A stretch of DNA of 33,378 nt from a virus. The stretch lies in the IMG/VR virus record IMGVR_UViG_3300030104_002790, positions 1 to 33,378 of that record; one strand, given 5' to 3'. The notes beneath the pieces are model-generated. The model was given only the letters and a program-made list of their open reading frames with translations. It made no database searches and had not been told where the DNA came from. Below are positions 1 through 6,242 of the stretch, in pieces (position 1 is the first letter of the stretch; the number at the start of each line of letters is the position of its first letter). The position numbers and the translations under genes are program-made.

Positions 1-167
1 ATGGCAGTAATCTTATTCCCAGATACACCACCAAATATAGACCCTGAAACAAGTCCGTTAAAAATGTACGAACCTGTGTCCACAAATTTTTCTGTGTCAT
101 CGATGTCTCTTGCGAGTTGGGTGTAGTCATCTCCAATCTCTTTTACAATCTCTTTTAAAAAATCCAT
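1..167 (-). CDS. uvsX: UvsX RecA-like recombinase, N-terminal part (runs off the left edge)
   Basis: Only the first 55 full codons are present; the gene continues beyond base 1. The start is the ATG at 165-167 and the protein opens MDFLKEIVKEIGDDY. Further on come GSYIFNGLVSGSIFGG (about residues 33-48) and VSGNKITA, which is the run-up to the Walker A loop in cyanophage UvsX proteins; the loop itself lies outside the window. UvsX is the T4 RecA homologue: it forms filaments on single-stranded DNA and performs strand exchange in recombination-dependent replication, helped by UvsY (22258-22692). It lies 2 bases downstream of a 56-residue gene in the gp43 operon. The call rests on N-terminal similarity and gene order. 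Confidence 0.88.
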   Translation of the reverse strand, partial: MDFLKEIVKEIGDDYTQLARDIDDTEKFVDTGSYIFNGLVSGSIFGGVSGNKITA

Positions 168-169
168 AA

Positions 170-340
170 TTACAATACAAATCCAAATTCTTCACGGGCA
201 ATTTTCTTGTAGGCACCACCTGGATTTTCCTCACGGATACCTTTAATAGTATTCAGTTTTTGATAAAGGGCAGCGTCTCCACCAAGGCGAAGGGCACTGA
301 CAATCGTAGCAAGTTCTTTATCGTTAATAGGAAGTTCCAT
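170..340 (-). CDS. 56-residue conserved small protein between gp43 and uvsX
   Basis: A short open frame starts at ATG 338-340 and stops with TAA at 170-172. Its start overlaps the gp43 stop by one base (TAATG), a typical coupled junction in this genome. The protein opens MELPINDKELATIVSALRLG and ends ARREFGFVL-like (AREEFGFVL). It has an amphipathic helical look, with a central GGDAALYQKL segment and no membrane segment or cysteine. I do not recognise a domain. Its position between polymerase and recombinase genes suggests a small replication accessory protein, which is inference only. The reading frame is clean and fills the gap exactly, so the gene is likely real. Confidence 0.72.
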   Translation of the reverse strand: MELPINDKELATIVSALRLGGDAALYQKLNTIKGIREENPGGAYKKIAREEFGFVL

Positions 341-2835
341 TAGGAGAAAAATAATTCCAGGTTTACAGTTTTTTCGACATTCCAGCCGATGGCATCCAAA
401 ATGGATTTCAGTGGTTCCAAAAATGACTTATCAAATTGTAGGTCATAATCAATGTATTTGTCAATGTCAAGTTCCTTTGGAAAGTCTTGGATGAACGAGA
501 TAACATTCTCATGCATTGGGTTCGGTTTCTTCAAATAACAGAACTTAATTTTCTCACCATTTTTGATGAGTGAGTATTTGTTATCCAGTTTGTTCTTCTT
601 GATATAGTGATTAAAGAGCAATGCTCCGCGACAATGAATGGGTGTGCCTTTGATGTATATACTAGAAGAAGATTTGTATTTTACTACATCAGAAACAGAT
701 CTTGGGAATGAGATTTGTTCTGGTGGGAGACTCTTAAACTCAGCACGAGACCGGTCAATAAAGTCAATCACATCCTCCTCTGTGCCACTCATCATTATAT
801 TCAAGGCATCCTTAATCATCTTTCTGCATGGAGCAGGGGTAGATGATTTTACTGCCTCAATACCCATCATCTTAAGTTTGGGTTCAGAATACTGAACTCC
901 CTCACTGTTCCATACGTTGAGAATGTATCGCTTCTTCGCGGTCCAGATACCACGATCAGCAATATTCTCACGCTTCATTTGCATTTTCTGATCATACGCC
1001 GATACATACGACGCCAATTCCCCATAACACTTATCGATGTACGGTTCCAACTTATCCCGACAGACCGTATCAAGTAACTCCACAACCTTTGCTTTATCGC
1101 TAGACTTACTAGCAAAAAATTTATCAACAAGAGGTCCAAGATTAAGATAAATTGAATCTGTGTCAGATGCAATTACGTAGTCCTCATCGGTTGTAGACAA
1201 CAGTTTATTTAGATACTCATTCATCTTACCTTCTATCCATCTGATGGACACCTGTCCTGATAGGGTAATTGCCTCTGCATTGGCAAGTTTGTAGTACCTA
1301 AAATACTGGTTACCGATAGCGCCATAAGCAGAGTTAAGAGAGATCTTCTTAGCCATTTGGATATTGTTGCACCGGGCAATCTCTTTTTCCAGCGCCTTAG
1401 TTGGTGTCTTTTCATACTCCTGTTTTGCTTGAAGCATTTTCTTTTTAAAGATCACCCTGTCTCCATACATCTTTTCCATAAGTTCTGGTAGGAACCCACG
1501 GATATCTTTGCGATACATCGCACCATTGGCGCATACCGCATTATCCTTATGCAGTTCAAAGTTTATCTCTTCATTAAGGATTCTATCAACTGTAGCCGTT
1601 GGGTGTCTTTCGTCGAGTAATGTCTCTGGCGAGATGTTGTATTGCATAATGAGATGAGGATACAGGCTATTAAGGTCAAAAGACACCACCCAATCATACT
1701 TTCCCGGAATCGGTTCCTTGACATATGCCCCCGCATATTTTTCGTTTTTGTCGGACCTAATCTTTGGAGGGATAACAATATCCCTTTTCTTCAGATAATT
1801 GTAAATGATATTGTCCCACATGCGAACCTGATAGAACACATCCGCATAATTAACCTTAGCATCATATGCCATAGTCAATGCGAGTTCAATCAGTTTCATC
1901 TTGTCTTCCAAACGGTCAACAAGTTCTACGTCAACTATATTATATTCGATAAACTTCTGCCACCCTTTCGTATAGAAATCTTTAAAGGTGTCAAACTCAG
2001 AGTGATCAAGTTTCTTTTGACCTAACTCCACCTCAGCTATGTAGTCAAGTCGATATGACTCCTGTGCCTTGTATGTAAATTTTTTATACAAATCAAGGTA
2101 ATCCAGTTGGGTCAGACCACCAACATCAAACACGATTTGCTTTCTACCTTGAATATAAAGTTCTCCTTCCGTTACAAGACCCCAATTAGAGAAACGCTTC
2201 ATAAGTTTCTCCCCCAGAACGCGATTCAATCTTTTACAGATGTACGGAATATCAAACATCTGAATGTTCCATCCAGTCACAACATCAGGGACATCCTGCA
2301 TCCAATAACTGATGAAGTGATTTAAAAGTTCTTGTTCGGTGGGACAATGATGGTAGGTTACATTTTTCTGTTTGTTGAGGAAGGGTCTTTGTCCCCAAGT
2401 AATAATCTCCTTAGTGGTATAATCTTGAATAGTGATCGCAAGGATTTCTTCCTGAGCAGACTCTACATCAGGAAATCCATATTCAGCAGTTGTCTCAATA
2501 TCTAAGGTAACCAGTTTGATTTGATTGATATCAAACTTGATCTCATTCTCTGGATATTTTTCAGAGATGTATTGATAAATGTATCTGTCATTACCATAGA
2601 TGGAGAATCCATCTACCTCATCATACTTCTTATAAAATTCTCTACAATCCCGTACAGTTCCGGGATGAATTTCCTCTACTGATTGTCCACTTAATGTTCT
2701 ATACTTAGTATCCTTCTTTGATTTGACAAATAGGGTAGGGAAAAACTCATCACGAAATTCATATCTTCTCCCATTCTCAACGCCGCGAACCAGAACCTGG
2801 TTCCCAATCAATTGAACATTAGTATAAAACTTCAT
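340..2835 (-). CDS. 43: gp43, family B replicative DNA polymerase with proofreading exonuclease
   Basis: This 831-residue protein is the phage replicative polymerase. All expected motifs are visible. Exo I is LDIETT at residues 111-116 (D112, E114). Exo II is NIQMFDIPY at 190-198. Exo III is YNIVDVELV at 298-306. Polymerase motif A is SFDLNSLYP at 385-393, motif B is KKISLNSAYGAIGN at 496-509, and motif C is ASDTDSIYL at 556-564. It is somewhat shorter than T4 gp43 (898) but has no missing catalytic residue and no split. It works with the clamp gp45 and loader gp44/gp62 encoded elsewhere in the window. Its start overlaps the upstream 77-residue gene by four bases and its stop overlaps the next gene by one. 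Confidence 0.98.
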   Translation of the reverse strand: MKFYTNVQLIGNQVLVRGVENGRRYEFRDEFFPTLFVKSKKDTKYRTLSGQSVEEIHPGTVRDCREFYKKYDEVDGFSIYGNDRYIYQYISEKYPENEIKFDINQIKLVTLDIETTAEYGFPDVESAQEEILAITIQDYTTKEIITWGQRPFLNKQKNVTYHHCPTEQELLNHFISYWMQDVPDVVTGWNIQMFDIPYICKRLNRVLGEKLMKRFSNWGLVTEGELYIQGRKQIVFDVGGLTQLDYLDLYKKFTYKAQESYRLDYIAEVELGQKKLDHSEFDTFKDFYTKGWQKFIEYNIVDVELVDRLEDKMKLIELALTMAYDAKVNYADVFYQVRMWDNIIYNYLKKRDIVIPPKIRSDKNEKYAGAYVKEPIPGKYDWVVSFDLNSLYPHLIMQYNISPETLLDERHPTATVDRILNEEINFELHKDNAVCANGAMYRKDIRGFLPELMEKMYGDRVIFKKKMLQAKQEYEKTPTKALEKEIARCNNIQMAKKISLNSAYGAIGNQYFRYYKLANAEAITLSGQVSIRWIEGKMNEYLNKLLSTTDEDYVIASDTDSIYLNLGPLVDKFFASKSSDKAKVVELLDTVCRDKLEPYIDKCYGELASYVSAYDQKMQMKRENIADRGIWTAKKRYILNVWNSEGVQYSEPKLKMMGIEAVKSSTPAPCRKMIKDALNIMMSGTEEDVIDFIDRSRAEFKSLPPEQISFPRSVSDVVKYKSSSSIYIKGTPIHCRGALLFNHYIKKNKLDNKYSLIKNGEKIKFCYLKKPNPMHENVISFIQDFPKELDIDKYIDYDLQFDKSFLEPLKSILDAIGWNVEKTVNLELFFS

Positions 2836-3065
2836 TCATCCTCATCATTAAAAAATGAATCATACTGACCACTGCTGCCAGGTTCCCTATTATCCAACAT
2901 ATCCATGATTTCGTCAAACTTTTTAGTTTGCTCCATATTCATAAGGATCTCGGATAGTTGTTTTACAACTAGAGGTTTTTCATTTACTGCGGCAGATTTA
3001 ATTGCAGCACGAATATGTGATTCCGCATCACACAAATGATCAAGTGTTTGTTTAGATAATGCCAT
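2832..3065 (-). CDS. 77-residue conserved hypothetical protein upstream of gp43
   Basis: The frame opens MALSKQTLDHLCDAESHIRA and ends in an acidic tail, YDSFFNDEDE. The first 60 residues look helical (DHLCDAESHIRAAIKSA, then QLSEILMNMEQTKKFDEIMD), with no membrane segment and one cysteine. It is coupled on both sides: a one-base overlap with the gene before it and an ATGA overlap with gp43 after it. I do not recognise a family. The constant place directly before polymerase suggests it is co-translated with gp43, but no function can be read from the sequence. The acidic C-terminus ending in an FF pair could be a protein-contact tail; that is speculation. Confidence 0.72.
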   Translation of the reverse strand: MALSKQTLDHLCDAESHIRAAIKSAAVNEKPLVVKQLSEILMNMEQTKKFDEIMDMLDNREPGSSGQYDSFFNDEDE

Positions 3066-3340
3066 TAAATCTGACCTTTGTAACTATCAAGAATTTGTTG
3101 TGTTGGTTCTGTAAGGGTTAGGATCTTATCAGAACTCATCATAAAAGTATCATCAGGGGTAAACCCTTCCAACCAGCGATTTAGATACAGGTTACCACCT
3201 TCTCCCAGAATGACCTCATATGGTTTGGTCAGTTTACAATCTGGTTCACCAATGTCAGCTCCTACTTCTTCAATCTGCGAGATTAACTTGGACTGGTTTG
3301 TTAGAACTATCAGTTTGATTGTCTTGTCTTGTTGTTCCAT
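3065..3340 (-). CDS. Small Sm-like-barrel candidate A (91 residues)
   Basis: The core TIKLIVLTNQSKLISQIEEV (residues 7-26) is followed by KPYEVILGEGG, LNRWLEGFTPDDTFMMSSDKILTLTEP and a C-terminal DSY. This order (K-L-x-L-xx-G/S-x-x-I, then P, then xW in a strand, then F-xI-xx-D-xILTL, then Y) recurs in the proteins at 3270-3668 and 20178-20573. I infer that the three are paralogues with a small beta-barrel fold resembling Sm/Lsm proteins. The function is unknown; the fold call comes from the pattern only. The start at 3340 lies 71 bases inside the upstream gene, in another frame, an unusually long overlap. No later start keeps the conserved first strand. Confidence 0.7.
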   Translation of the reverse strand: MEQQDKTIKLIVLTNQSKLISQIEEVGADIGEPDCKLTKPYEVILGEGGNLYLNRWLEGFTPDDTFMMSSDKILTLTEPTQQILDSYKGQI

Positions 3341-3668
3341 CTTTTTTATAATTTACAATATCAGTGGTGTACATTTCTTTAAGTTTGATTACCGGATCAA
3401 CCATCGTAATAATCCAGTCAGCAACAACAGGAATGGTCTCCTCCACGGCAAGGGGCATCCAGGGGAAAAGAGAAACCTCATACCCTGCCTGCTTCCTTGG
3501 ACCCTCAGACTGCTCTGTGAGGAGTTCTGGGTGGCGCATCTTGACGACACAGGGTCTGTTCAGAAAATACCCAACAACCCTCTTATCCTCATCCTCACCG
3601 ACAGTCATCTCACTAACGTCAGCAATGATGTCCTCACCGGACTTTAGCAGCATTAATTTAATAGTCAT
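3270..3668 (-). CDS. Small Sm-like-barrel candidate B (132 residues) with C-terminal tail overlapping the next gene
   Basis: The protein opens MTIKLMLLKSGEDIIADVSE, close to the first strand of its neighbour at 3065-3340 and to the protein at 20178-20573 (VKLKSGEEIFAKV). Later come FLNRPCVVKM, a variable loop, YEVSLFPWMPLA and VADWIITMVDPVIKLKEMY, matching the PW and the final strand of the family. The last 24 or so residues (from KDGTTRQDNQ) are hydrophilic, have no counterpart in protein A and are read from bases that also encode the start of that gene. The tail may therefore be a late extension after loss of a stop. It is coupled by an ATGA-type overlap to the gene at 3665. Function is unknown. 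Confidence 0.72.
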   Translation of the reverse strand: MTIKLMLLKSGEDIIADVSEMTVGEDEDKRVVGYFLNRPCVVKMRHPELLTEQSEGPRKQAGYEVSLFPWMPLAVEETIPVVADWIITMVDPVIKLKEMYTTDIVNYKKDGTTRQDNQTDSSNKPVQVNLAD

Positions 3669-3964
3669 GATTCTACTTTTACTTCTACTTTTTTCTCAAC
3701 TTTTTGTTTGACTTCAACTGGGGGAGCAGGGATAGGATGATACCGTCGATACCGGGCAGTTTCAAAAGTCTCAAAGACCTCCTCTGGATTACCATAACAG
3801 GTCTTCTTTCTAACCTCAACAATCTCATCATAAGGGTCAGACTTAACGTCTGGCCACTCACGTTGAGCGTTCTCAGTAACTTGACGACTGATCACTTCAT
3901 AATCAACACCGTCCCCAGAGACAGGTTGAACGCATTCCACGTATTCTTTTTGTTTAGGTGCCAT
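3665..3964 (-). CDS. 99-residue hypothetical protein with Pro/Lys/Val-rich tail
   Basis: The frame opens MAPKQKEYVECVQPVSGDGV. The middle contains REWPDVKSDPYDEIVEVRKKTCYG and ETFETARYRRYHPIP. The last 25 residues are low-complexity (PAPPVEVKQKVEKKVEVKVE), with alternating Lys/Glu and Val, likely an extended charged tail. There is no membrane segment, and two cysteines are present. It lies two bases after the 55-residue gene and overlaps the start of the 132-residue Sm-like gene by four bases, inside the gp43 operon. I do not recognise a family and propose no function. Continuous coupling with its neighbours makes a real gene likely. Confidence 0.7.
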   Translation of the reverse strand: MAPKQKEYVECVQPVSGDGVDYEVISRQVTENAQREWPDVKSDPYDEIVEVRKKTCYGNPEEVFETFETARYRRYHPIPAPPVEVKQKVEKKVEVKVES

Positions 3965-3966
3965 GA

Positions 3967-4134
3967 TCAGAAACTCTTACTGTGAACATCAATCTCACCA
4001 TCATCGATGTGAGCATGGTCAATATTAATGTGAACATTGCTCTCAAGGATTACAGCAATCCTTTCTAGATTGTCAGCAATCCTGTTGATGTCCTGCCCAA
4101 AACGGGCGAGGAGCACAGAGTCGGTCATGGACAT
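3967..4134 (-). CDS. 55-residue first gene of the gp43-uvsX operon
   Basis: The frame starts at ATG 4132-4134 and stops with TGA at 3967-3969. The protein opens MSMTDSVLLARFGQDINRIA and continues through a helical, probably coiled-coil segment (DNLERIAVILES) to a His/Asp-rich end (HINIDHAHIDDGEID). A GGGAGATGAG run at 4143-4152 gives a ribosome binding site about ten bases upstream. A second ATG at 4126-4128 (residue 3) is an alternative start. It is the first gene after the promoter at 4156-4184, with a leader of only about 15 bases. The His/Asp pattern could bind metal, but that is a guess. Confidence 0.68.
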   Translation of the reverse strand: MSMTDSVLLARFGQDINRIADNLERIAVILESNVHINIDHAHIDDGEIDVHSKSF

Positions 4135-4155
4135 GGACTAGTCTCATCTCCCAAT

Positions 4156-4184
4156 ATTATATCAAGAAAAAAGAGGGGCGTCAA
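4156..4184 (-). promoter_or_regulatory. Sigma70-type promoter embedded in the hsp20 terminator, drives the gp43-uvsX operon
   Basis: Read on the minus strand, the -35 element is TTGACG (4179-4184, five of six consensus bases) and the -10 is TATAAT (4156-4161, six of six), with a spacer of exactly 17 bases. The -35 lies inside the terminator hairpin at 4172-4208 and the spacer contains its six-T tract. Transcription would start near 4149, just before the 55-residue gene. This is a host-type (early) promoter by sequence; the assignment of the downstream operon is inference. Confidence 0.75.
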
Positions 4185-4208
4185 CTGGATTTTGCCAGTT
4201 GCCCCTCT
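4172..4208 (-). terminator. Rho-independent terminator after hsp20
   Basis: On the minus strand an outer 7-bp stem (4202-4208 with 4172-4178) and an inner 7-bp stem (4195-4201 with 4182-4188) are separated by a three-base bulge at 4179-4181. The loop is six bases (4189-4194), and the hairpin is followed by six T. It lies 36 bases after the hsp20 stop. The bulge and the inner 3' arm hold the -35 element of the next operon's promoter. Confidence 0.85.
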
Positions 4209-4243
4209 GCGGCGACGATATTTAACAAGGTAGCCGCTACTAT

Positions 4244-4678
4244 TTAGAGGTAGTCCTTCCTCTTATGATACTCAGGTACGATCCTACCTAACACAACACT
4301 CAGCAACCCATCCTCAAAGCTAACTGATCTAACTTCCGTCTCGTCACTGAGGGTCCATGATCTAGTGAAAGATCTCTGAGCCATTCCTCGATGGACATAG
4401 TTTGTTCCGGTTTCTTTGTCTTCTTTTTGTCCTTCGACAAAGAGTTTTCCGTCTTGTGTGTAGACATAAACTTCTTTCTTTTTGAATCCCGCTAGAGCAA
4501 TTTCAAGTCTTGATTCTACATTACTGACTTGTACTAAATTATATGGCGGGTAATTTTGTGTTGTTTCGTGTAGGTCGAATACCCTATTTAGGTAATCATT
4601 CATACCAATACTGTTCTTAGAGATCTTATCCAAGAGCTCAGGAAGATCTGACGCAGTAAAGCGTGTGAGATTAGTCAT
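4244..4678 (-). CDS. hsp20: Hsp20-family small heat shock protein
   Basis: This 144-residue protein has the alpha-crystallin domain of IbpA-type chaperones. VESRLEIALAGFKKKEVYVY (about 54-73) opens the domain. Then come GKLFVEGQKED, the YVHRGMAQRSFTRSWTL segment and SFEDGLLSVVLGRIVPE near the end, with the usual GLL motif. The N-terminus (about 50 residues) is helical and phage-specific. Small Hsp20 proteins hold unfolded proteins in the cytoplasm, and cyanomyoviruses commonly carry one. The start has a strong site (AAGGAG eight bases upstream). It is transcribed alone, between a late-type promoter at 4738-4745 and the terminator at 4172-4208, which fits a role during particle assembly (inference). 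Confidence 0.95.
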   Translation of the reverse strand: MTNLTRFTASDLPELLDKISKNSIGMNDYLNRVFDLHETTQNYPPYNLVQVSNVESRLEIALAGFKKKEVYVYTQDGKLFVEGQKEDKETGTNYVHRGMAQRSFTRSWTLSDETEVRSVSFEDGLLSVVLGRIVPEYHKRKDYL

Positions 4679-4737
4679 CTGTACTTCTCCTTATTAAAGC
4701 GAGATTTGATTGTATGGACCCCGAAGGCATCCAAACA

Positions 4738-4745
4738 TATTTATA
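4738..4745 (-). promoter_or_regulatory. T4-type late promoter (TATAAATA) for hsp20
   Basis: TATAAATA on the minus strand, 60 bases upstream of the hsp20 start and just past the preceding gene's terminator. It matches the T4/cyanophage late -10 element recognised by gp55-loaded RNA polymerase. It has no -35 match, as expected for late promoters. Confidence 0.6.
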
Positions 4746-4756
4746 ACACGGGACAC

Positions 4757-4781
4757 AAAAAAACGGGGTAGTGAACCCCGT
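4757..4781 (-). terminator. Rho-independent terminator after the 385-residue gene
   Basis: A perfect 7-bp GC-rich stem (ACGGGGT at 4775-4781 with 4763-4769) with a five-base loop is followed on the minus strand by seven T. It starts 18 bases after the stop of the gene at 4799-5956, isolating it from hsp20. Confidence 0.88.
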
Positions 4782-4798
4782 ATGTTTTTATTCGGTTA

Positions 4799-5956
4799 TC
4801 AGAAAAACTTTTTGTCAGCAAGGTCCCCCAATACTGGTTTCATTATCGGAGAAGCTCCTGCAAGAAATTTATTCCAAGCAGTGCTATCAGAACCCTCAAA
4901 TGGAATAGCAGTTTTGTGATTTCCCTTGATGACCATTCGATCAAAAGCAACTTCACGTTCACAAAAACTATTGTAGAGATTTACAAAGCGAGCGACAAAT
5001 GGTTCGTTTCCTTTAATGATGCCATTACCTTCAACAATATCAGATTGTTTCAGACTTTTTGCTTTTGGATTCACTTGTCGATGAGTGGGACCATAATCAA
5101 TAAAATACCACTTCATCATCAAAGAGAAAGAATCAATTTGATTCTTTTTATCAATCCAATCAATATACTCATGAAAGGTTTTCAGGAAAAGAGAACCTGC
5201 AACAGTTGCATTTCCTTGTACCTCTGTAGCACACTTCCACTTGGTAAATGCAGTAAGATACTTTGAGGTATACTCTTCTCCAGCAAGTTTTCTTGCTGTG
5301 GTCATATAAGAGTGTGATGGGCATACAAATTCAGCACCATCAAGAGTTCCAGCGATACCGATTTTAAATGGTTTGAGATACTCAAACAACTCCACCGCCC
5401 AAGTTTCCTTTGCATAATAAGCAGATTTAAATTTATCATCACCACTTTGATTGGTGCGATAATTGCAATCAGTGTTATGGTCTAAAGACTCAATACGGAT
5501 CATTTCTTCGTAAGATAAATTCTTACGATGAAGTTTTAAAGAGATAACAACTCTTGCATCAGGATTGCGTCCACAAGCATATCTCTTTGATGCGCGGTTG
5601 TTTCCCTTAGTCAATACAATCTTGAGTTCGGGTCGGCAATATGCAGACAAAGTATCTGCTGCATCATTTGAGTATCCGCCACGATTCTCAATATGACGTT
5701 TCTGATTACCATATCGAAGTTCATCAATACGGTTATAAGTAGGATCGCTCCAGAGATCACCGACTCTACCAGAACATATGACGGTAGATCCCTCAGCAAT
5801 TTCTCCAGAGTTGTATTTTTCAATTACGTCTTCCATAAGAGGAAGACCCTCTGGAGCATTGTCTATGGTTCCAAAACCTTGTAAATACTCTTTTGTCTTT
5901 TCATCTACTTTGTTTTCATAACATTCGTAGACGCGAAGCAATTCCTTAAATGCCAT
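4799..5956 (-). CDS. 385-residue protein with a possible ParB-like N-terminal domain; monocistronic
   Basis: I do not firmly recognise this protein. Residues 60-143 follow the layout of ParB/sulfiredoxin-fold domains. A strand leads into DPTYNR (71-76), then an I..(R)GG segment (89-94), then IVLTKGNNRASKRYACGRN (113-131) where ParB proteins have their conserved G-H/N-R turn, then VVISLKLH. The rest (HNTDCNYRTNQSGDD, later FKIGIAGTLDGAEFVCP, and a helical C-terminus) gives no motif I know. GGAGG lies upstream of the ATG at 5956. The gene has its own perfect-consensus promoter (6034-6062), a 5' leader hairpin and its own terminator, so it is probably an early gene acting alone. A DNA-binding or nuclease role is only a guess from the fold pattern. 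Confidence 0.8.
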   Translation of the reverse strand: MAFKELLRVYECYENKVDEKTKEYLQGFGTIDNAPEGLPLMEDVIEKYNSGEIAEGSTVICSGRVGDLWSDPTYNRIDELRYGNQKRHIENRGGYSNDAADTLSAYCRPELKIVLTKGNNRASKRYACGRNPDARVVISLKLHRKNLSYEEMIRIESLDHNTDCNYRTNQSGDDKFKSAYYAKETWAVELFEYLKPFKIGIAGTLDGAEFVCPSHSYMTTARKLAGEEYTSKYLTAFTKWKCATEVQGNATVAGSLFLKTFHEYIDWIDKKNQIDSFSLMMKWYFIDYGPTHRQVNPKAKSLKQSDIVEGNGIIKGNEPFVARFVNLYNSFCEREVAFDRMVIKGNHKTAIPFEGSDSTAWNKFLAGASPIMKPVLGDLADKKFF

Positions 5957-5998
5957 TTTAGCCTCCTGTGTTTTTGCTAAATTTAAATTTTTTGACGT

Positions 5999-6027
5999 AT
6001 CGACCGGGTTTATGGGTTATGGTCGAT
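5999..6027 (-). other. Inverted repeat at the 5' end of the predicted leader RNA
   Basis: A perfect 7-bp inverted repeat, ATCGACC (minus strand, 6021-6027) and GGTCGAT (5999-6005), has a 15-base loop. The predicted start of the transcript from the promoter at 6034-6062 falls at about 6027, so the RNA would begin with this stem-loop. It may stabilise the leader or bind a regulator; this is inferred from position. Confidence 0.5.
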
Positions 6028-6033
6028 TTAAGT

Positions 6034-6062
6034 ATTATAAGGGAAAACCCCAGGAATGTCAA
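6034..6062 (-). promoter_or_regulatory. Perfect-consensus sigma70 promoter for the 385-residue gene, inside a terminator
   Basis: On the minus strand TTGACA (6057-6062) and TATAAT (6034-6039) are separated by exactly 17 bases, a 12 of 12 match to the housekeeping promoter consensus. The -35 forms the apex of the terminator hairpin at 6046-6077 that ends the upstream operon. The predicted start is near 6027, and the gene starts at 5956 after a leader of about 70 bases. Confidence 0.85.
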
Positions 6063-6077
6063 GCATTCTCTGGGGTT
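6044..6077 (-). terminator. Rho-independent terminator of the gp45-gp62-regA-psbN operon
   Basis: An 8-bp outer stem (6070-6077 with 6046-6053) and a 5-bp inner stem (6064-6068 with 6054-6058) are separated by a single-base bulge at 6069 and closed by a five-base loop. The T tract is short (TTTT). It follows the psbN-like stop by about 46 bases. Confidence 0.72.
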
Positions 6078-6122
6078 CGGGTTTCCGATTGTAGAGTGTG
6101 CCGCACGAAAGACACAACTTAT

Positions 6123-6242
6123 TTAGTGCTCGTGCTCCTCAAATGAATCATCTAAGTCCTTGGATGGTGGACCAAAAGAAAGATAAATGCCGTATGAGGT
6201 CATTATTACCATTGCCAGACAGATGATTACGATTATGTTCAT
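6123..6242 (-). CDS. psbN: PsbN-like photosystem II assembly peptide (39 residues)
   Basis: This short frame (ATG 6240-6242, TAA 6123-6125) encodes one hydrophobic segment (about residues 3-22, IIVIICLAMVIMTSYGIYL) followed by FGPPSKDLDDSFEEHEH. That tail is the hallmark of PsbN, whose cyanobacterial members end FGPPSKEL..PF..HED. Length and layout (N-terminal membrane anchor, acidic soluble tail) fit the family, usually 43-46 residues. PsbN is not a photosystem II subunit but is known from plants to help assembly and repair of the reaction centre in the thylakoid membrane. The gene overlaps the regA stop by four bases (ATGA), so it is translationally coupled to it and is the last gene of the replication operon. 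Host origin is inferred. Confidence 0.85.
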   Translation of the reverse strand: MNIIVIICLAMVIMTSYGIYLSFGPPSKDLDDSFEEHEH

